From contig CAJOFY010000003.1 of NCBI GenBank assembly GCA_905233945.1, positions 1 to 64,000 of the forward strand: 64,000 bases of DNA, read 5' to 3'. A program made the translations under genes and the position numbers. Shown here piece by piece: positions 26,114 through 35,384 of the stretch (position 1 is the first letter of the stretch; every line of letters starts with the position of its first letter). Below the pieces are notes generated by a model that made no database searches, was not told the DNA's origin, and saw only the letters and a list, made by a program, of their open reading frames with translations. The stretch comes from an uncultured bacterium (GTDB taxonomy: Bacteria > UBP6 > UBA1177).

Positions 26114-26941
26114 ATGAAAAACTTCTTTAAAATCGTTGTTTTGGCTGCAATTTTCTGCCTGGTTGCAAGCTGTGAAAATTCCATCGGCAAAAAAACTATT
26201 GACGAGAACGATGGAGACAGAAACGACACTGAAATTTCAGATGAAGATGCCGATTCAGGCGACACTACAGACGCGGATGAACCCGACACGACAACCGATG
26301 AAGACGGAGAAATTCCGGATGAAACCGAGGATGATACGACCGATACGGCTGATGAAGACAACGAGGATATTGCCGATACAGATCCTGATGAAGACGAATC
26401 AGCATACCACTCCCCTTACGGCTCTGTTTCTTTTACTTTTGACAATATAATCGGCACAGAAGAAGATCCCATCATCGCCGATGAAGTCTTTGCCACCGGA
26501 AACTACGGGAACAGTACGGAAGATATCGCGCCTGAATACGCAGAACTGATCCAAACTTCGGCTTTTGTTTACAAAGACTACATCCAGATTCAGCAGACTC
26601 TCAAGTACAGCGGAGGAATTCTGGGAAATCCTGTCGTATTCTTCTATCTGCCGCTTGAAACCGCCTATAATCCGGGAATCTACAACCTGGGAATCAGCAG
26701 CGACGCTGCGATTATTGTTACCGATGTCGACTGGACTTCAGGACAAATCCAGTGCTATCACGCTTTCGGGGAAGGAACGCTGGAAATTTCGGAATCAAAC
26801 ATCAACGACAGCTTCCAAGTCATCAGTCTCAGCGGAAACGCAACACTTTACCACCCGCTGAACTACAAGGGTGAAGATGTTTCGCAGACATTTTTACAGA
26901 CATTTACCGGTACAAACTTACTTTGCGGGCCCGTCGATTAA
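26114..26941 (+). CDS. lipoprotein with acidic tether, unknown
   Basis: 275 residues from the ATG at 26114 (GGAGGAAACA upstream). Signal peptide with lipobox LVASC. Residues ~30-100 are almost only Asp, Glu, Thr, Ser and Ala (for example EDADSGDTTDADEPDTT), a flexible acidic tether. The C-terminal ~170 residues are a beta-rich domain with no family I recognise and a single Cys near the end. The tether sequence is shared with the lipoprotein at 40425. The surface or periplasmic role is unknown. It sits between pgi and galE. Confidence 0.75.
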   Translation: MKNFFKIVVLAAIFCLVASCENSIGKKTIDENDGDRNDTEISDEDADSGDTTDADEPDTTTDEDGEIPDETEDDTTDTADEDNEDIADTDPDEDESAYHSPYGSVSFTFDNIIGTEEDPIIADEVFATGNYGNSTEDIAPEYAELIQTSAFVYKDYIQIQQTLKYSGGILGNPVVFFYLPLETAYNPGIYNLGISSDAAIIVTDVDWTSGQIQCYHAFGEGTLEISESNINDSFQVISLSGNATLYHPLNYKGEDVSQTFLQTFTGTNLLCGPVD

Positions 26942-26965
26942 AAACCAATAAATTCAAGGTGTTAC

Positions 26966-27994
26966 ATGAATATTTTAGTAACAGGCGGAGCCGGCTACAT
27001 CGGTTCGCACACTGTAGTTGAGCTCATAAATGCAGGACACGGCGTCGTAATTGTTGACAACTTTTCCAATTCAAAACCCGAGGCAATCTCCCGCGTGGAA
27101 CAGATTACATCCTCAAAAATCAAATTTTATGAGGCCGATATCCGCGACAAAGCGGCTATGGAGCACATTTTTTCTGAAAACAAATTTGACTGCTGCATCC
27201 ACTTCGCAGGATTCAAAGCTGTGGGCGAATCTGTAATAAAGCCTGGAAAATATTACGAAAACAACATTGTCGGCACGCTGGTTCTCCTTGATGTTATGCG
27301 CAAATACGCCTGCAAAAACATTATTTTCTCCTCCTCGGCCACTGTTTACGGAGATCCGGCCTTCGTTCCTATCACCGAAAAATGTCCGAAAGGCCTCTGC
27401 ACCAATCCTTACGGCAAAACAAAATCAATGCTCGAGGATATTTTGACTGATTTCCACACTGCCGATCTCAAAACAAACGATCCGGATCCGTGGAATATCG
27501 TTCTGCTGCGCTATTTCAACCCGGTTGGAGCGCACAAATCCGGCCTTATCGGCGAAGATCCGAAAGGAATTCCAAACAACCTCATGCCTTATATCACGCA
27601 GGTTGCAGCGGGAAAACTCGATCATCTCACCGTTTTCGGCAACGACTACAAAACACATGACGGCACGGGAGTAAGAGACTATATCCACGTTGTCGATCTC
27701 GCGAAAGGCCACGTAAAAGCGCTTGCCGCAATCGAAAAAAAATGCGGAGTAGCCGTTTACAACCTGGGAACAGGCAAGGGTTACAGCGTTCTTGACATTG
27801 TCCATGCTTTTGAAGAAGCCAACGATCTCAAAATTCCTTACGAAATCGGTCCGCGCCGCCCGGGCGACATTGCCGAATGCTATTCTTCACCTGAAAAGGC
27901 CAGGGCCGAACTCGGCTGGACTGCAGAAAACGGTATCGTTGAAATGTGCCGCGACAGCTGGAACTGGCAGAAAAACAACCCTGACGGGTATTAG
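26966..27994 (+). CDS. galE: UDP-glucose 4-epimerase
   Basis: 342 residues. Rossmann motif VTGGAGYIGSH at the N-terminus, catalytic YGKTK near residue 150 with Ser in the preceding FSSSATVYG, and C-terminal LGWTAENGI, all typical of GalE. It interconverts UDP-glucose and UDP-galactose (and may accept N-acetyl forms), supplying sugars for surface polysaccharide. It is preceded by AAGGTG and lies 24 bp after the lipoprotein gene; with pgi it forms a sugar-supply pair at the end of this run. Confidence 0.95.
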   Translation: MNILVTGGAGYIGSHTVVELINAGHGVVIVDNFSNSKPEAISRVEQITSSKIKFYEADIRDKAAMEHIFSENKFDCCIHFAGFKAVGESVIKPGKYYENNIVGTLVLLDVMRKYACKNIIFSSSATVYGDPAFVPITEKCPKGLCTNPYGKTKSMLEDILTDFHTADLKTNDPDPWNIVLLRYFNPVGAHKSGLIGEDPKGIPNNLMPYITQVAAGKLDHLTVFGNDYKTHDGTGVRDYIHVVDLAKGHVKALAAIEKKCGVAVYNLGTGKGYSVLDIVHAFEEANDLKIPYEIGPRRPGDIAECYSSPEKARAELGWTAENGIVEMCRDSWNWQKNNPDGY

Positions 27995-28035
27995 ACTTTC
28001 TTTTTCAATCGATTTTTATCAGTAATTTAATGGAC

Positions 28036-28542
28036 TTATCTGACACAATAAACGTTATAGGGAACAACCATTTTGGCTTCTGAAATTCTGGTGTTGTTAA
28101 GACTTATAACCCAGTAGTGATCGGTATCGGTTCTCTGCGAAGATGACCAGAACCATCCTTTGCCCGGCAGTATCGTGCGCCCTTTGCGGCAGCCGCGGCA
28201 ATCCTGTTTGTTGTAATCGTCAATGCGGAGCTTGCCGTTCTTTTCGCTGATTTCGCACTTTCCGCCAATTGCAGTTTCGGGACATTTTTCAATAGTGGAG
28301 CGGAGTTCGTCGATGGTCGGCATTCTCCAGTCTGTGAAGCCGTCTTCCTCAAGATTCTCGCAGTATTCGTTGGCCTTGAGCCATGTTACGGCAAATTTTG
28401 GTCTGTTTGACCATTGAAGTTTTTTTGCGGGTGCGGGTGCAGCCGCAGCCGGTTTCGCCGCCTGTTCGGACGGTTTTGCCTCAGCTGCAATGATTACGGA
28501 ACTAAAAACGACACAAAGCAGTAACAATACGATTTTTTTCAT
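28036..28542 (-). CDS. secreted Lcl/DUF1566-domain protein
   Basis: 168 residues from the ATG preceded by GGAGGAAAAA. Signal peptide (about residues 1-22, ending in AAEA), an Ala/Pro/Lys linker, then one Lcl (DUF1566) domain: TWLKANEYCENLEEDGFTDW, RMPTIDEL, then GWFWSSSQ and the closing YCVR. Four cysteines in the middle (CPET, CEIS, CRGC) probably pair. The Lcl domain is found in surface and collagen-like proteins and binds glycans in Legionella. The same domain occurs twice in the lipoprotein at 57325. Confidence 0.8.
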   Translation of the reverse strand: MKKIVLLLLCVVFSSVIIAAEAKPSEQAAKPAAAAPAPAKKLQWSNRPKFAVTWLKANEYCENLEEDGFTDWRMPTIDELRSTIEKCPETAIGGKCEISEKNGKLRIDDYNKQDCRGCRKGRTILPGKGWFWSSSQRTDTDHYWVISLNNTRISEAKMVVPYNVYCVR

Positions 28543-28582
28543 TTTTTCCTCCAAATAAACAGTTAAACAAAAAAACGGCGCT

Positions 28583-28611
28583 TTTATATAAACCGGCGAT
28601 TACTCTGTCAA
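28583..28611 (-). promoter_or_regulatory. promoter of the Lcl-domain gene
   Basis: Minus strand: TTGACA, 17 bp, TATAAA, then AGCGCCG and a T-run. It lies next to the divergent promoter at 28617-28644. Confidence 0.6.
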
Positions 28612-28616
28612 GGAAT

Positions 28617-28644
28617 TTGCGGTTTTCACTCTTTTCCCTATAAT
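28617..28644 (+). promoter_or_regulatory. promoter of the 28674 secreted-protein gene
   Basis: TTGCGG, 16 bp, TATAAT, TCTCCG and a T-run, then GGAGG before the ATG. Confidence 0.75.
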
Positions 28645-28673
28645 TCTCCGTTTTTAAGGTATTTGGAGGAATT

Positions 28674-29492
28674 ATGAAACGACTTTTCTTTATTTTTATC
28701 TCTTTGATTTTATTAGGTTTTTATCTTTCGGCAGAAGAAGCGGCACAGAAAACGGACGCCAACACCGGCGCAACCGAAAAGAAGGAGGCTGTTCAGGAAA
28801 AACCTGCTCCCGAAAAAGGCAAAGTTTACGAAGGAATGCCGATAACGCCCGAATTTTCGAAGGAAGTGATAGACAAGATCACGGCGAAATACTCGAAAAT
28901 GTATGAATCTTACGACGGCGTCAAAAACACGCGCCATGTCACTGTCGAATACCGCGATCCCAAGACAAACGAGCTCCTTGAAACCGAAAAATATGTCTAC
29001 ACCCGCAAAGACTACTGGTACAAAAACCTGAAATACGAGCTGCTTTCATGCGAATCGGACGGAAAACCGCGCAAACCCGGTGTCATCGCATGCGACCCGC
29101 ACGAATCGAAGCCGGGAATCCCCCACTTCGACAAAAACGGCGAGAAAGAATACATCCGCGAACTTGTCGCTGTCGAAAAACTCAACGGAAGGCTTGCATA
29201 CAAAATCAAAATGACGGCGAGAAAACCGAAAGGAGAACATTTCGTCGGCCATGTCTGGGTCGCTGTCGACAACCTCGAATACATGCAGAACGAAGGCAGA
29301 GCAGGCAAAAAAAGGATGGGCGAAAAGGATCTTTACGTCAAATATCAGGCGAAAGACTTCAACAACGGCCAGTTTTTCCACTTCACGAGCGGAATCACGA
29401 GAGTCGAGATCAGCGTCATGGGCTACAAACGCGTTCTCATCTACAAATTCGAGAACAAAGACATCGAACTTATGCCGAAGGACAAAAAATAA
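28674..29492 (+). CDS. secreted LolA-like/DUF-type beta protein
   Basis: 272 residues. Cleavable-type signal peptide (residues 1-20, ending in LSA) and a Lys/Glu/Ala-rich linker precede a beta-rich domain. Features such as VEYRDPKTNELLETEKYVY, RLAYKIKMTARKP and HVWVAVDNLEYMQNEG resemble the LolA/LppX half-barrel fold that carries lipids or lipoproteins through the periplasm; this is a fold-level guess. The stop overlaps the start of the next gene (TAATG), so the two are coupled. Confidence 0.6.
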   Translation: MKRLFFIFISLILLGFYLSAEEAAQKTDANTGATEKKEAVQEKPAPEKGKVYEGMPITPEFSKEVIDKITAKYSKMYESYDGVKNTRHVTVEYRDPKTNELLETEKYVYTRKDYWYKNLKYELLSCESDGKPRKPGVIACDPHESKPGIPHFDKNGEKEYIRELVAVEKLNGRLAYKIKMTARKPKGEHFVGHVWVAVDNLEYMQNEGRAGKKRMGEKDLYVKYQAKDFNNGQFFHFTSGITRVEISVMGYKRVLIYKFENKDIELMPKDKK

Positions 29493-30247
29493 TGGAAAAA
29501 CTATACTTCTGGACTCTCGTTTTCATCTTCGTGAGCGGCGTTTTCACATGGATCACGCTCTATTTCATCACGGCGGGCTACGGCAGATACGGCAGCAAAA
29601 AGTGGGGCCCCGCAATAAATCCTAAACTCGGCTGGATGATAATGGAATCGCCCGTCGTCATTCTTCCGATAGTTTTTGCATTTTTAGGAAATGTAAACGC
29701 CGTCACGGGTGTAATGCTCGGGATCTGGCTTTCGCACTACATCCAGCGCGATCTGATTTACCCGTTTCTCATCAAAAACGGTGCGAAAATGCCCCTTTCG
29801 ATTATCGCGATGTCGCTTTTCTTCAACTGCATGAACGGTTTTGTCAACGGTTACTGGCTGTTTTTCCTATCAAAATATGAGAAATATGAGACTTCGTGGT
29901 TCGTGACTCCGCAGTTCATCATCGGAACAATTCTTTTCTACTGCGGGCTTTTCATCAACATACAGTCAGACCACATCGTCCGCAATCTCCGCAAGGAAAA
30001 CGGCCCCGGCTACCACATTCCGATGAAAGGTTTCCACAAATATGTCGCGAATCCCAACTATTTCGGCGAAATCGTCGAATGGGCGGGCTGGGCGATCCTC
30101 ACATGGTCCGTTCCGGGACTCGCTTTTGTCTTTTTCACAATGGCCAACCTTGTGCCGAGAGCGCACAGAAACCGCCAGTGGTATGTCGAGAAATTCGGCG
30201 ATAAATACCCCAAATCAAGAAAAAGAGTGTTTCCTTTCATTTATTGA
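29492..30247 (+). CDS. steroid 5-alpha-reductase/DUF1295-like membrane protein
   Basis: 251 residues, about six membrane helices. The C-terminal block with LRKENGPGYHIPMKGFHKYVANPNYFGE (read in pieces), EWAGWAIL and the closing RNRQWYVEKF matches the steroid 5-alpha-reductase C-terminal/ICMT-like fold, an NADPH-dependent reductase or methyltransferase of membrane lipids. The N-P-N-Y-F-G-E motif is the family's cofactor-site hallmark. ATG at 29492 follows AAGGA and overlaps the previous stop. The partner secreted protein upstream suggests a linked envelope-lipid function. Confidence 0.75.
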   Translation: MEKLYFWTLVFIFVSGVFTWITLYFITAGYGRYGSKKWGPAINPKLGWMIMESPVVILPIVFAFLGNVNAVTGVMLGIWLSHYIQRDLIYPFLIKNGAKMPLSIIAMSLFFNCMNGFVNGYWLFFLSKYEKYETSWFVTPQFIIGTILFYCGLFINIQSDHIVRNLRKENGPGYHIPMKGFHKYVANPNYFGEIVEWAGWAILTWSVPGLAFVFFTMANLVPRAHRNRQWYVEKFGDKYPKSRKRVFPFIY

Positions 30248-30254
30248 AAAAGCA

Positions 30255-30287
30255 TCGTTACGACGACACGACGGCACGACGTAACGA
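30255..30287. repeat. ACGAC-rich inverted repeat after the reductase gene
   Basis: TCGTTACG (30255-30262) pairs with CGTAACGA (30280-30287). The 17-base interior is built of CACGAC/ACGAC-like units. It is GC-rich and sharply unlike the AT-rich surroundings. It may be a terminator hairpin or one unit of a dispersed repeat. Confidence 0.5.
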
Positions 30288-30305
30288 CAAAGCCAGATTA
30301 AATTA

Positions 30306-30333
30306 TTGATTTTTTTATCTTTTTCTCTATAAT
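30306..30333 (+). promoter_or_regulatory. promoter of lipoprotein gene 30366
   Basis: TTGATT, 16 bp, TATAAT, ACTGCG, then a T-run and GCAGGAGG. Confidence 0.75.
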
Positions 30334-30365
30334 ACTGCGTTTGTTTTTTTCGGCAGGAGGCTGAT

Positions 30366-31379
30366 ATGAAAAAATTTTTGCTTTTTATGCTCTTTATGAG
30401 CTTGTTTTTCCTTATTTCATGCGGTTCAGGAGAAACCGATACTGAAGAACTTTCCGATATTCCGGACTGGGATTACTCCAATGCTGTAACAGACGACGAA
30501 GCAGAAGATTCAGCAGCTCCGATCGATAACGGAGACACCGATACGGCGGATCCGGCTCCTGACAATGGAGACACCCTGCAGCCGGATGAATCCAACATTT
30601 CCGATGAAATTCCGGACAACGAAAACTCTCTTCCGGAAGGCTGCGGCAATGAAACCGTCGAATACAGCGAAAGATGCGATTCCTCTGCTCCGATAACATG
30701 TTCCAGTCTTAATTCCAATATGTCGGGAAAAACAAACTGCCTTGAAGACTGCACCGCTTTCGACATGTCAAGCTGCGACAAAAAAATCTGGGGCGTTCTC
30801 AATGTCCGCTTCTTCACAAAATTCATACTTGACAACGCAAAAACCGGCGATCCGAGCTATCTGGCACAGGGTACACTCCCCTACTCCGCTTTCAACGGGC
30901 TTTACGGCGACACGACCAAATTTTTCCCGCAAAGCGGCGACGGCTCGGTTTCATTCGCAGTAACAGATAACTATACCGGTACTTTCGGTGCAAACAAACG
31001 CCAGCTTTTCGTAAAACAGATTCCCTCTTCGGATTATCCGAGACACGAGCTGGAATTTGCTCCCGGCACGATAAAAAACGGCGCTGAATACCGCATAAAT
31101 GCCGTTTCTCTCTTTGATCTGGCAGACAATCTGCTTAAACTTGTCCGTTACAGACTTGTGGACAAACAGAGCGGGCAGGAATGTATAATGGGTATCGGTT
31201 ATTCGGGTTCTGTTTTCATAACCTCCGTTTTCCCTGAAAATGCCGACCTGTACGAAGGCGGAAGCATCGAAATCGTCGCAAACAACGTCGATTTCTACTA
31301 TCCGACTGAAGTTCCTGGACTTGACGAGGAAACTACCGTTCCCGAAGAAGTTCTCAAATATCCGATCTGCTCAAAATAA
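30366..31379 (+). CDS. lipoprotein with acidic tether and Cys-rich segment
   Basis: 337 residues. Lipobox FLISC (Cys19). An Asp/Glu/Thr/Pro-rich tether (about residues 22-95) with repeats of DNGDT is followed by a short Cys-rich stretch (CGNETVEYSERCDS to SSC) that resembles the DUF4215-type Cys module. The C-terminal ~200 residues look like a beta-sandwich; no family recognised. It is nine bases upstream of mnmE, so mnmE is probably read from this promoter. Confidence 0.75.
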   Translation: MKKFLLFMLFMSLFFLISCGSGETDTEELSDIPDWDYSNAVTDDEAEDSAAPIDNGDTDTADPAPDNGDTLQPDESNISDEIPDNENSLPEGCGNETVEYSERCDSSAPITCSSLNSNMSGKTNCLEDCTAFDMSSCDKKIWGVLNVRFFTKFILDNAKTGDPSYLAQGTLPYSAFNGLYGDTTKFFPQSGDGSVSFAVTDNYTGTFGANKRQLFVKQIPSSDYPRHELEFAPGTIKNGAEYRINAVSLFDLADNLLKLVRYRLVDKQSGQECIMGIGYSGSVFITSVFPENADLYEGGSIEIVANNVDFYYPTEVPGLDEETTVPEEVLKYPICSK

Positions 31380-31388
31380 TTTCAATTC

Positions 31389-32729
31389 ATGTATTTCGAC
31401 AGAATCAATTCCACAATCTGCGCGCTCGCCACAGCAAAAGGGAGCAGCATCGGAATAATCAGAGTAAGCGGCAAAAAGGCGTTTGAAATCGCAGAAAAAC
31501 TCACCGGCAGGACAAAATTCGAGCATAAAAAAGCCGATTTTGTGAAAATTTTTGACGGTGAACAAGTGGTTGAAAAGTGCCTGATACTTCCTTTTCATGC
31601 ACCTTTCAGCTTCACGGGCGAGGATGTGGCCGAATTTCATGTCCACGGCGCAGCCGAAAACGCATCCGAAATCATGAGACTCATATTCAAAAACGGCGCG
31701 ATACCCGCATTAAAAGGGGAGTTCTCGTTCAGAGCGGTTCTCAATTCAAAAATGAGCGTCGACGAGGCGATAGCCCTAAATACTGTCATAACATCGGAAA
31801 ACCCTTTTTCGACCGACCTTTCACGCAGGGCAGCATTTGAAAAAAACCCGCTTGAAAAGCTGAGCGGACTCATTCCGCAGTGGGAGTATTTCCGCACTTT
31901 GGCCACTGCTGTCGTGGATTTCCCGGATCAGGTCTCCACTGACATCGATTTTGAAAAACTGAAAGATCTTATAAAACGCTCAAACCTCGATATTTCCAAG
32001 GTTTTAGCCAATTCCGAGGCTCTTTCCAGGCTTCTGGACTACCATATTGTCATTTTAGGCAAGCCCAATGTCGGAAAGTCCTCTCTTTTCAATATCTTAA
32101 TCGAACGCGACCGTGCAATTGTCGCAGATTTACCGGGAACGACACGCGACTACATCTCTGAAACCTTTTATGCAAAGGGGTTTCAGGCACTTTTAACAGA
32201 CTCTGCAGGGCTCAGAATCGCTTCATCTGAAGTCGAAGCAAAAGGGATAGAAAAGAGCCGAAACCTGCTTGAAAAGGGGGATTTGCTGATTTTAGTCTTT
32301 GACGGTTCGAAGCCGCTTGACCTTGAAGATTTGGAATTATTGCACGAAACCTGCATGAAACCTAGGTTACTCGTTAAAAACAAGTGCGATTTCGCCCAGG
32401 CTGAGAATCCCGAACTCGACGGAGCAATTGAAATAAGCTGCAAAGAGAGCAGGGGAATCGATGTTTTGGTCGACAAGATCTGCGAAAACATCGAAAAAAA
32501 CATGCCAGACAAAAACGAGGCGATATTTTTCAGTGACTGGCAGAAGAAAAAAGCGGAAGAAATTCTGGACAAGATGGAAGAGCTCAAAGTTTATCTAAAC
32601 TCTGACCAAATTGAAATTATACTTTTCTTTATTTCAGAAATTTTCAACGGGATCCGCGATCTCGCCGGCGACTTGACGAGCCACGATGTCTACGAACAGA
32701 TTTTCGGCGGTTTCTGCCTGGGGAAATGA
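31389..32729 (+). CDS. mnmE: tRNA modification GTPase MnmE
   Basis: 446 residues. N-terminal formyl-THF-binding domain, helical domain, and inserted G domain with GKPNVGKSSLFN, DLPGTTRDYISE and KNKCD; the C-terminal CLGK supplies the conserved cysteine. With MnmG it makes the xm5 group on U34 of tRNAs. No clear ribosome site precedes the ATG, nine bases after a lipoprotein gene, so translation may depend on coupling. It lies 139 bp upstream of mnmG. Confidence 0.96.
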   Translation: MYFDRINSTICALATAKGSSIGIIRVSGKKAFEIAEKLTGRTKFEHKKADFVKIFDGEQVVEKCLILPFHAPFSFTGEDVAEFHVHGAAENASEIMRLIFKNGAIPALKGEFSFRAVLNSKMSVDEAIALNTVITSENPFSTDLSRRAAFEKNPLEKLSGLIPQWEYFRTLATAVVDFPDQVSTDIDFEKLKDLIKRSNLDISKVLANSEALSRLLDYHIVILGKPNVGKSSLFNILIERDRAIVADLPGTTRDYISETFYAKGFQALLTDSAGLRIASSEVEAKGIEKSRNLLEKGDLLILVFDGSKPLDLEDLELLHETCMKPRLLVKNKCDFAQAENPELDGAIEISCKESRGIDVLVDKICENIEKNMPDKNEAIFFSDWQKKKAEEILDKMEELKVYLNSDQIEIILFFISEIFNGIRDLAGDLTSHDVYEQIFGGFCLGK

Positions 32730-32868
32730 TGAGAACAAGACCTGATTTTCAAAATAACGCCGTATTTGGCGCGTGTTCGACGATTTTTTACAAAACGACT
32801 GTTGACAAGCGTTTGGTCACATTTTTGCGTCAGATCTCAAATTTGAAAGCCGTTTTTCAGAGGTCTTT

Positions 32869-34734
32869 ATGAAGAATTTTGATGTCATTGTCATCGGCGG
32901 AGGACACGCCGGAATCGAAGCCGCTTACGCTTCTTCAAAAACAAAAGCGAAAACTCTCCTCGTCACGATCTCAATCGACAAAATAGGGGAGATGTCTTGC
33001 AATCCTTCGATCGGCGGACAGGCAAAAGGGCAGCTCGTGCGCGAAGTCGATATGCTGGGCGGAGTTATGGGCCGCGCCGCCGATTTCGCCGCGATCCAAT
33101 ACCGCGTTTTAAACAGAAGAAAAGGGCCGGCGGTTCAGGCTTTGCGCGCTCAGTGCGACAAAAATCTCTACAAAAATTTCATACAGGCTTTCCTTTTCAA
33201 AGTCGAAAATCTCACCGTTTTTCAGGGCGAAATCGTTTCGCTTACTCATGAAAATTCAACTTTTACAGTGAAATCGAAAGACGGTTTTATATTCTCGGCG
33301 AAGTCGGTCGTCATCACGAGCGGAACCTTTCTGAACGGTAAAATCCATATCGGACGCGACACTTTTTCGAGCGGCAGGCTAGGGGAGCCGGCAGCGGTCG
33401 AACTTTCCGATTTTCTGGTTGATTTAGGTCATAAAAAATTCCGTCTCAAAACAGGAACTCCTGTCAGGATCGTCGGCAGCACGATCGATTTTTCGCAGAT
33501 GGAGATCCAGCCTGGCGAAACAGATTACACACCGTTTTCGGTGCGGACCGAAGGTTTCCTGCAGAAGCAGATCCCGTGTTTTCTGACGCGGACGAGCGAA
33601 AAAACGAGAGAAGCGATCATCTCGAATCTAGATCTTTCTCCGATGTACGGAAGCTGCAAGTCGATTGAAGGAATCGGCCCGCGTTACTGCCCTTCGATAG
33701 AAGACAAATTCATGAAATTTCCCGAAAAGGAATCTCATCAGATTTTTATAGAACCCGAAGGCTGGGACTGCCGCGAATACTACCCGAACGGAATTTCAAC
33801 TTCGCTTCCGGTTTTCGTTCAGCAGAAAATTCTGGAATCGATTCCGGGGCTTGAAAATGCCGAAATTTCACGTCCGGCTTACGCGATCGAATATGATGCA
33901 TACGACCCGTCTGATCTCAAAACGACTCTCGAAAGCAAGTTCGTCCGCGGCCTTTTTTTCGCAGGCCAAGTAAACGGAACAAGCGGATACGAGGAAGCTG
34001 CGGCACAAGGTCTGGTTGCAGGAGCAAACGCCGGATTTTACGCAACCGAAAACGGGAAAAATCTGATCCTCGAGCGTTCCGATTCATACACCGGAGTAAT
34101 GATAAGCGACATCACGGCAAAAGGAGTAGATGAGCCTTACCGTATGTTCACTTCGCGCGCCGAATTCAGACTTTCGGTCCGCGACAACAATACTGCAGAA
34201 AGGCTGCTCGAAAAATCTTTCGCGGCGGGCCTTATCGACGAAAAAATTTATGAAATTGAAAAGGCAAAATGCGAACGCGTTCAGGATCTGATTTCTGAAA
34301 TAAACTCTTTCCAGATTTATCCGACAGCCGAGATAAATAAAAAATTGGAAGAAGTAGGGGAGGCGCCGCTTTCAAAGGCCGGCAATCTTGCGACTTTGCT
34401 TCGCAGACCTTGCGTTTCGCGCAGCTCCATAGAGGCTGTGACGGGTTATGTTTCACGTGAAACATCCGAAATCTGGAACCGTGCCGAGGTTGAAATCAAA
34501 TATTCATCTTTCATCGAGAGAGAAAAAGAAGAAATCAAAAAATTCGAGAATCTCTCCGCCATAAAAATTCCCGAAGATTTTGATTTCAGCAATTTGAGCG
34601 GACTCACAAACGAAGTCAAGCAGAAACTTGCGAAACATAAACCGGCAAATCTGGCCGAAGCCTCGGCGATTCCCGGAATAACTCCGGCGGCGGTTTCAAT
34701 TTTGATAATGCATTTGAAAAAAGACCATGAATAA
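32869..34734 (+). CDS. mnmG: tRNA uridine-5-carboxymethylaminomethyl synthesis enzyme MnmG
   Basis: 621 residues. FAD motif [37 protein letters not shown] and [18 protein letters not shown] are diagnostic. It works with MnmE on wobble uridine. The ATG is preceded by AGAGGT. A perfect parS site at 34449-34464 lies in the C-terminal helical domain, reading YVSRETSE. Its stop overlaps the rsmG start by eight bases. A TTGACA at 32802 upstream has no convincing -10 partner. Confidence 0.97.
   Translation: MKNFDVIVIGGGHAGIEAAYASSKTKAKTLLVTISIDKIGEMSCNPSIGGQAKGQLVREVDMLGGVMGRAADFAAIQYRVLNRRKGPAVQALRAQCDKNLYKNFIQAFLFKVENLTVFQGEIVSLTHENSTFTVKSKDGFIFSAKSVVITSGTFLNGKIHIGRDTFSSGRLGEPAAVELSDFLVDLGHKKFRLKTGTPVRIVGSTIDFSQMEIQPGETDYTPFSVRTEGFLQKQIPCFLTRTSEKTREAIISNLDLSPMYGSCKSIEGIGPRYCPSIEDKFMKFPEKESHQIFIEPEGWDCREYYPNGISTSLPVFVQQKILESIPGLENAEISRPAYAIEYDAYDPSDLKTTLESKFVRGLFFAGQVNGTSGYEEAAAQGLVAGANAGFYATENGKNLILERSDSYTGVMISDITAKGVDEPYRMFTSRAEFRLSVRDNNTAERLLEKSFAAGLIDEKIYEIEKAKCERVQDLISEINSFQIYPTAEINKKLEEVGEAPLSKAGNLATLLRRPCVSRSSIEAVTGYVSRETSEIWNRAEVEIKYSSFIEREKEEIKKFENLSAIKIPEDFDFSNLSGLTNEVKQKLAKHKPANLAEASAIPGITPAAVSILIMHLKKDHE
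34449..34464. other. parS-like site 3 (perfect, in mnmG)
   Basis: TGTTTCACGTGAAACA inside mnmG. Identity with the site at 212 extends for eight bases beyond the right end, giving a 24-bp identical segment in two unrelated genes. Confidence 0.88.
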
Positions 34735-35365
34735 AGAGAAAAACGAAAATGTTTCACGTGAAACATTGCACAAAATACTCGGCTTAACACTTGAAAAATA
34801 CGGCATTTTTGTTTCGGAAGACTTCGCTGAAAAAGCGTTTGGATTCTGGGAAGAACTCGTCTTTTGGAACAAAACCCACAACCTCACGACCGTCACCGGT
34901 TTTTATGAATCGGCGCTTGTTCACTTTGCCGATTCTTTGTTTCCGGCAAGTGAAAAAAATGTCTTTTTCGACAGCGCGAAAGTTTTGGATTTGGGAACCG
35001 GCGGCGGATTTCCCGGAATACCGCTCGCGCTTTATTTTCCGAAAGCAAACTTTGATCTTCTCGACAAAAGCAGAAAAAAAATCTCGTTTATCAGTCTGAC
35101 CGCGGCGAAACTCGGAATCGGAAACGTCACCGGAATAAACGAAAACTTTTTCTCGATTACAGACAAATACGATGTTGTCGTTTCAAGAGCCGTCCGAATC
35201 GACGAAGAGATTTTCGGACATTGCAGAAAAATAATAAACCCGAACGGCCATCTTGTCGTTTTTTACTCGTCGCAGCAGACACCTTTTGAAGAAAAATCTC
35301 TTGAATACACTAAAACCTATTCCTTTGAAAAAGGGGAGAGGGTTATAGCATTTTACAGGTTTTAG
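34727..35365 (+). CDS. rsmG: 16S rRNA (guanine527-N7)-methyltransferase RsmG
   Basis: 212 residues. SAM motif [16 protein letters not shown], then [12 protein letters not shown] and VVSRAV are typical of GidB/RsmG. Translationally coupled to mnmG by an overlapping start. A perfect parS site covers codons near residue 8 (NVSRETLH). In many bacteria parA-parB follow this gene; here a convergent tkt does instead. Confidence 0.95.
   Translation: MNKEKNENVSRETLHKILGLTLEKYGIFVSEDFAEKAFGFWEELVFWNKTHNLTTVTGFYESALVHFADSLFPASEKNVFFDSAKVLDLGTGGGFPGIPLALYFPKANFDLLDKSRKKISFISLTAAKLGIGNVTGINENFFSITDKYDVVVSRAVRIDEEIFGHCRKIINPNGHLVVFYSSQQTPFEEKSLEYTKTYSFEKGERVIAFYRF
34750..34765. other. parS-like site 4 (perfect, in rsmG)
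   Basis: TGTTTCACGTGAAACA near the 5' end of rsmG, 301 bp right of site 3, encoding NVSRET. Confidence 0.88.
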
Positions 35366-35380
35366 AATCAGACAGATTCT
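35364..35380. terminator. short hairpin between rsmG and tkt
   Basis: AGAATC, five-base loop, GATTCT, overlapping the rsmG stop codon and just before the tkt stop. It is a 6-bp stem without a U-tract, so a weak candidate. Confidence 0.3.
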
Positions 35381-35384
35381 TAGC

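Noticed and set aside
29048..29491. Long upstream extension of the reductase-like frame
   Set aside because: It lies in another frame inside the preceding secreted-protein gene; the extension has an Arg/Gln-rich shadow composition and the real ATG is at 29492.
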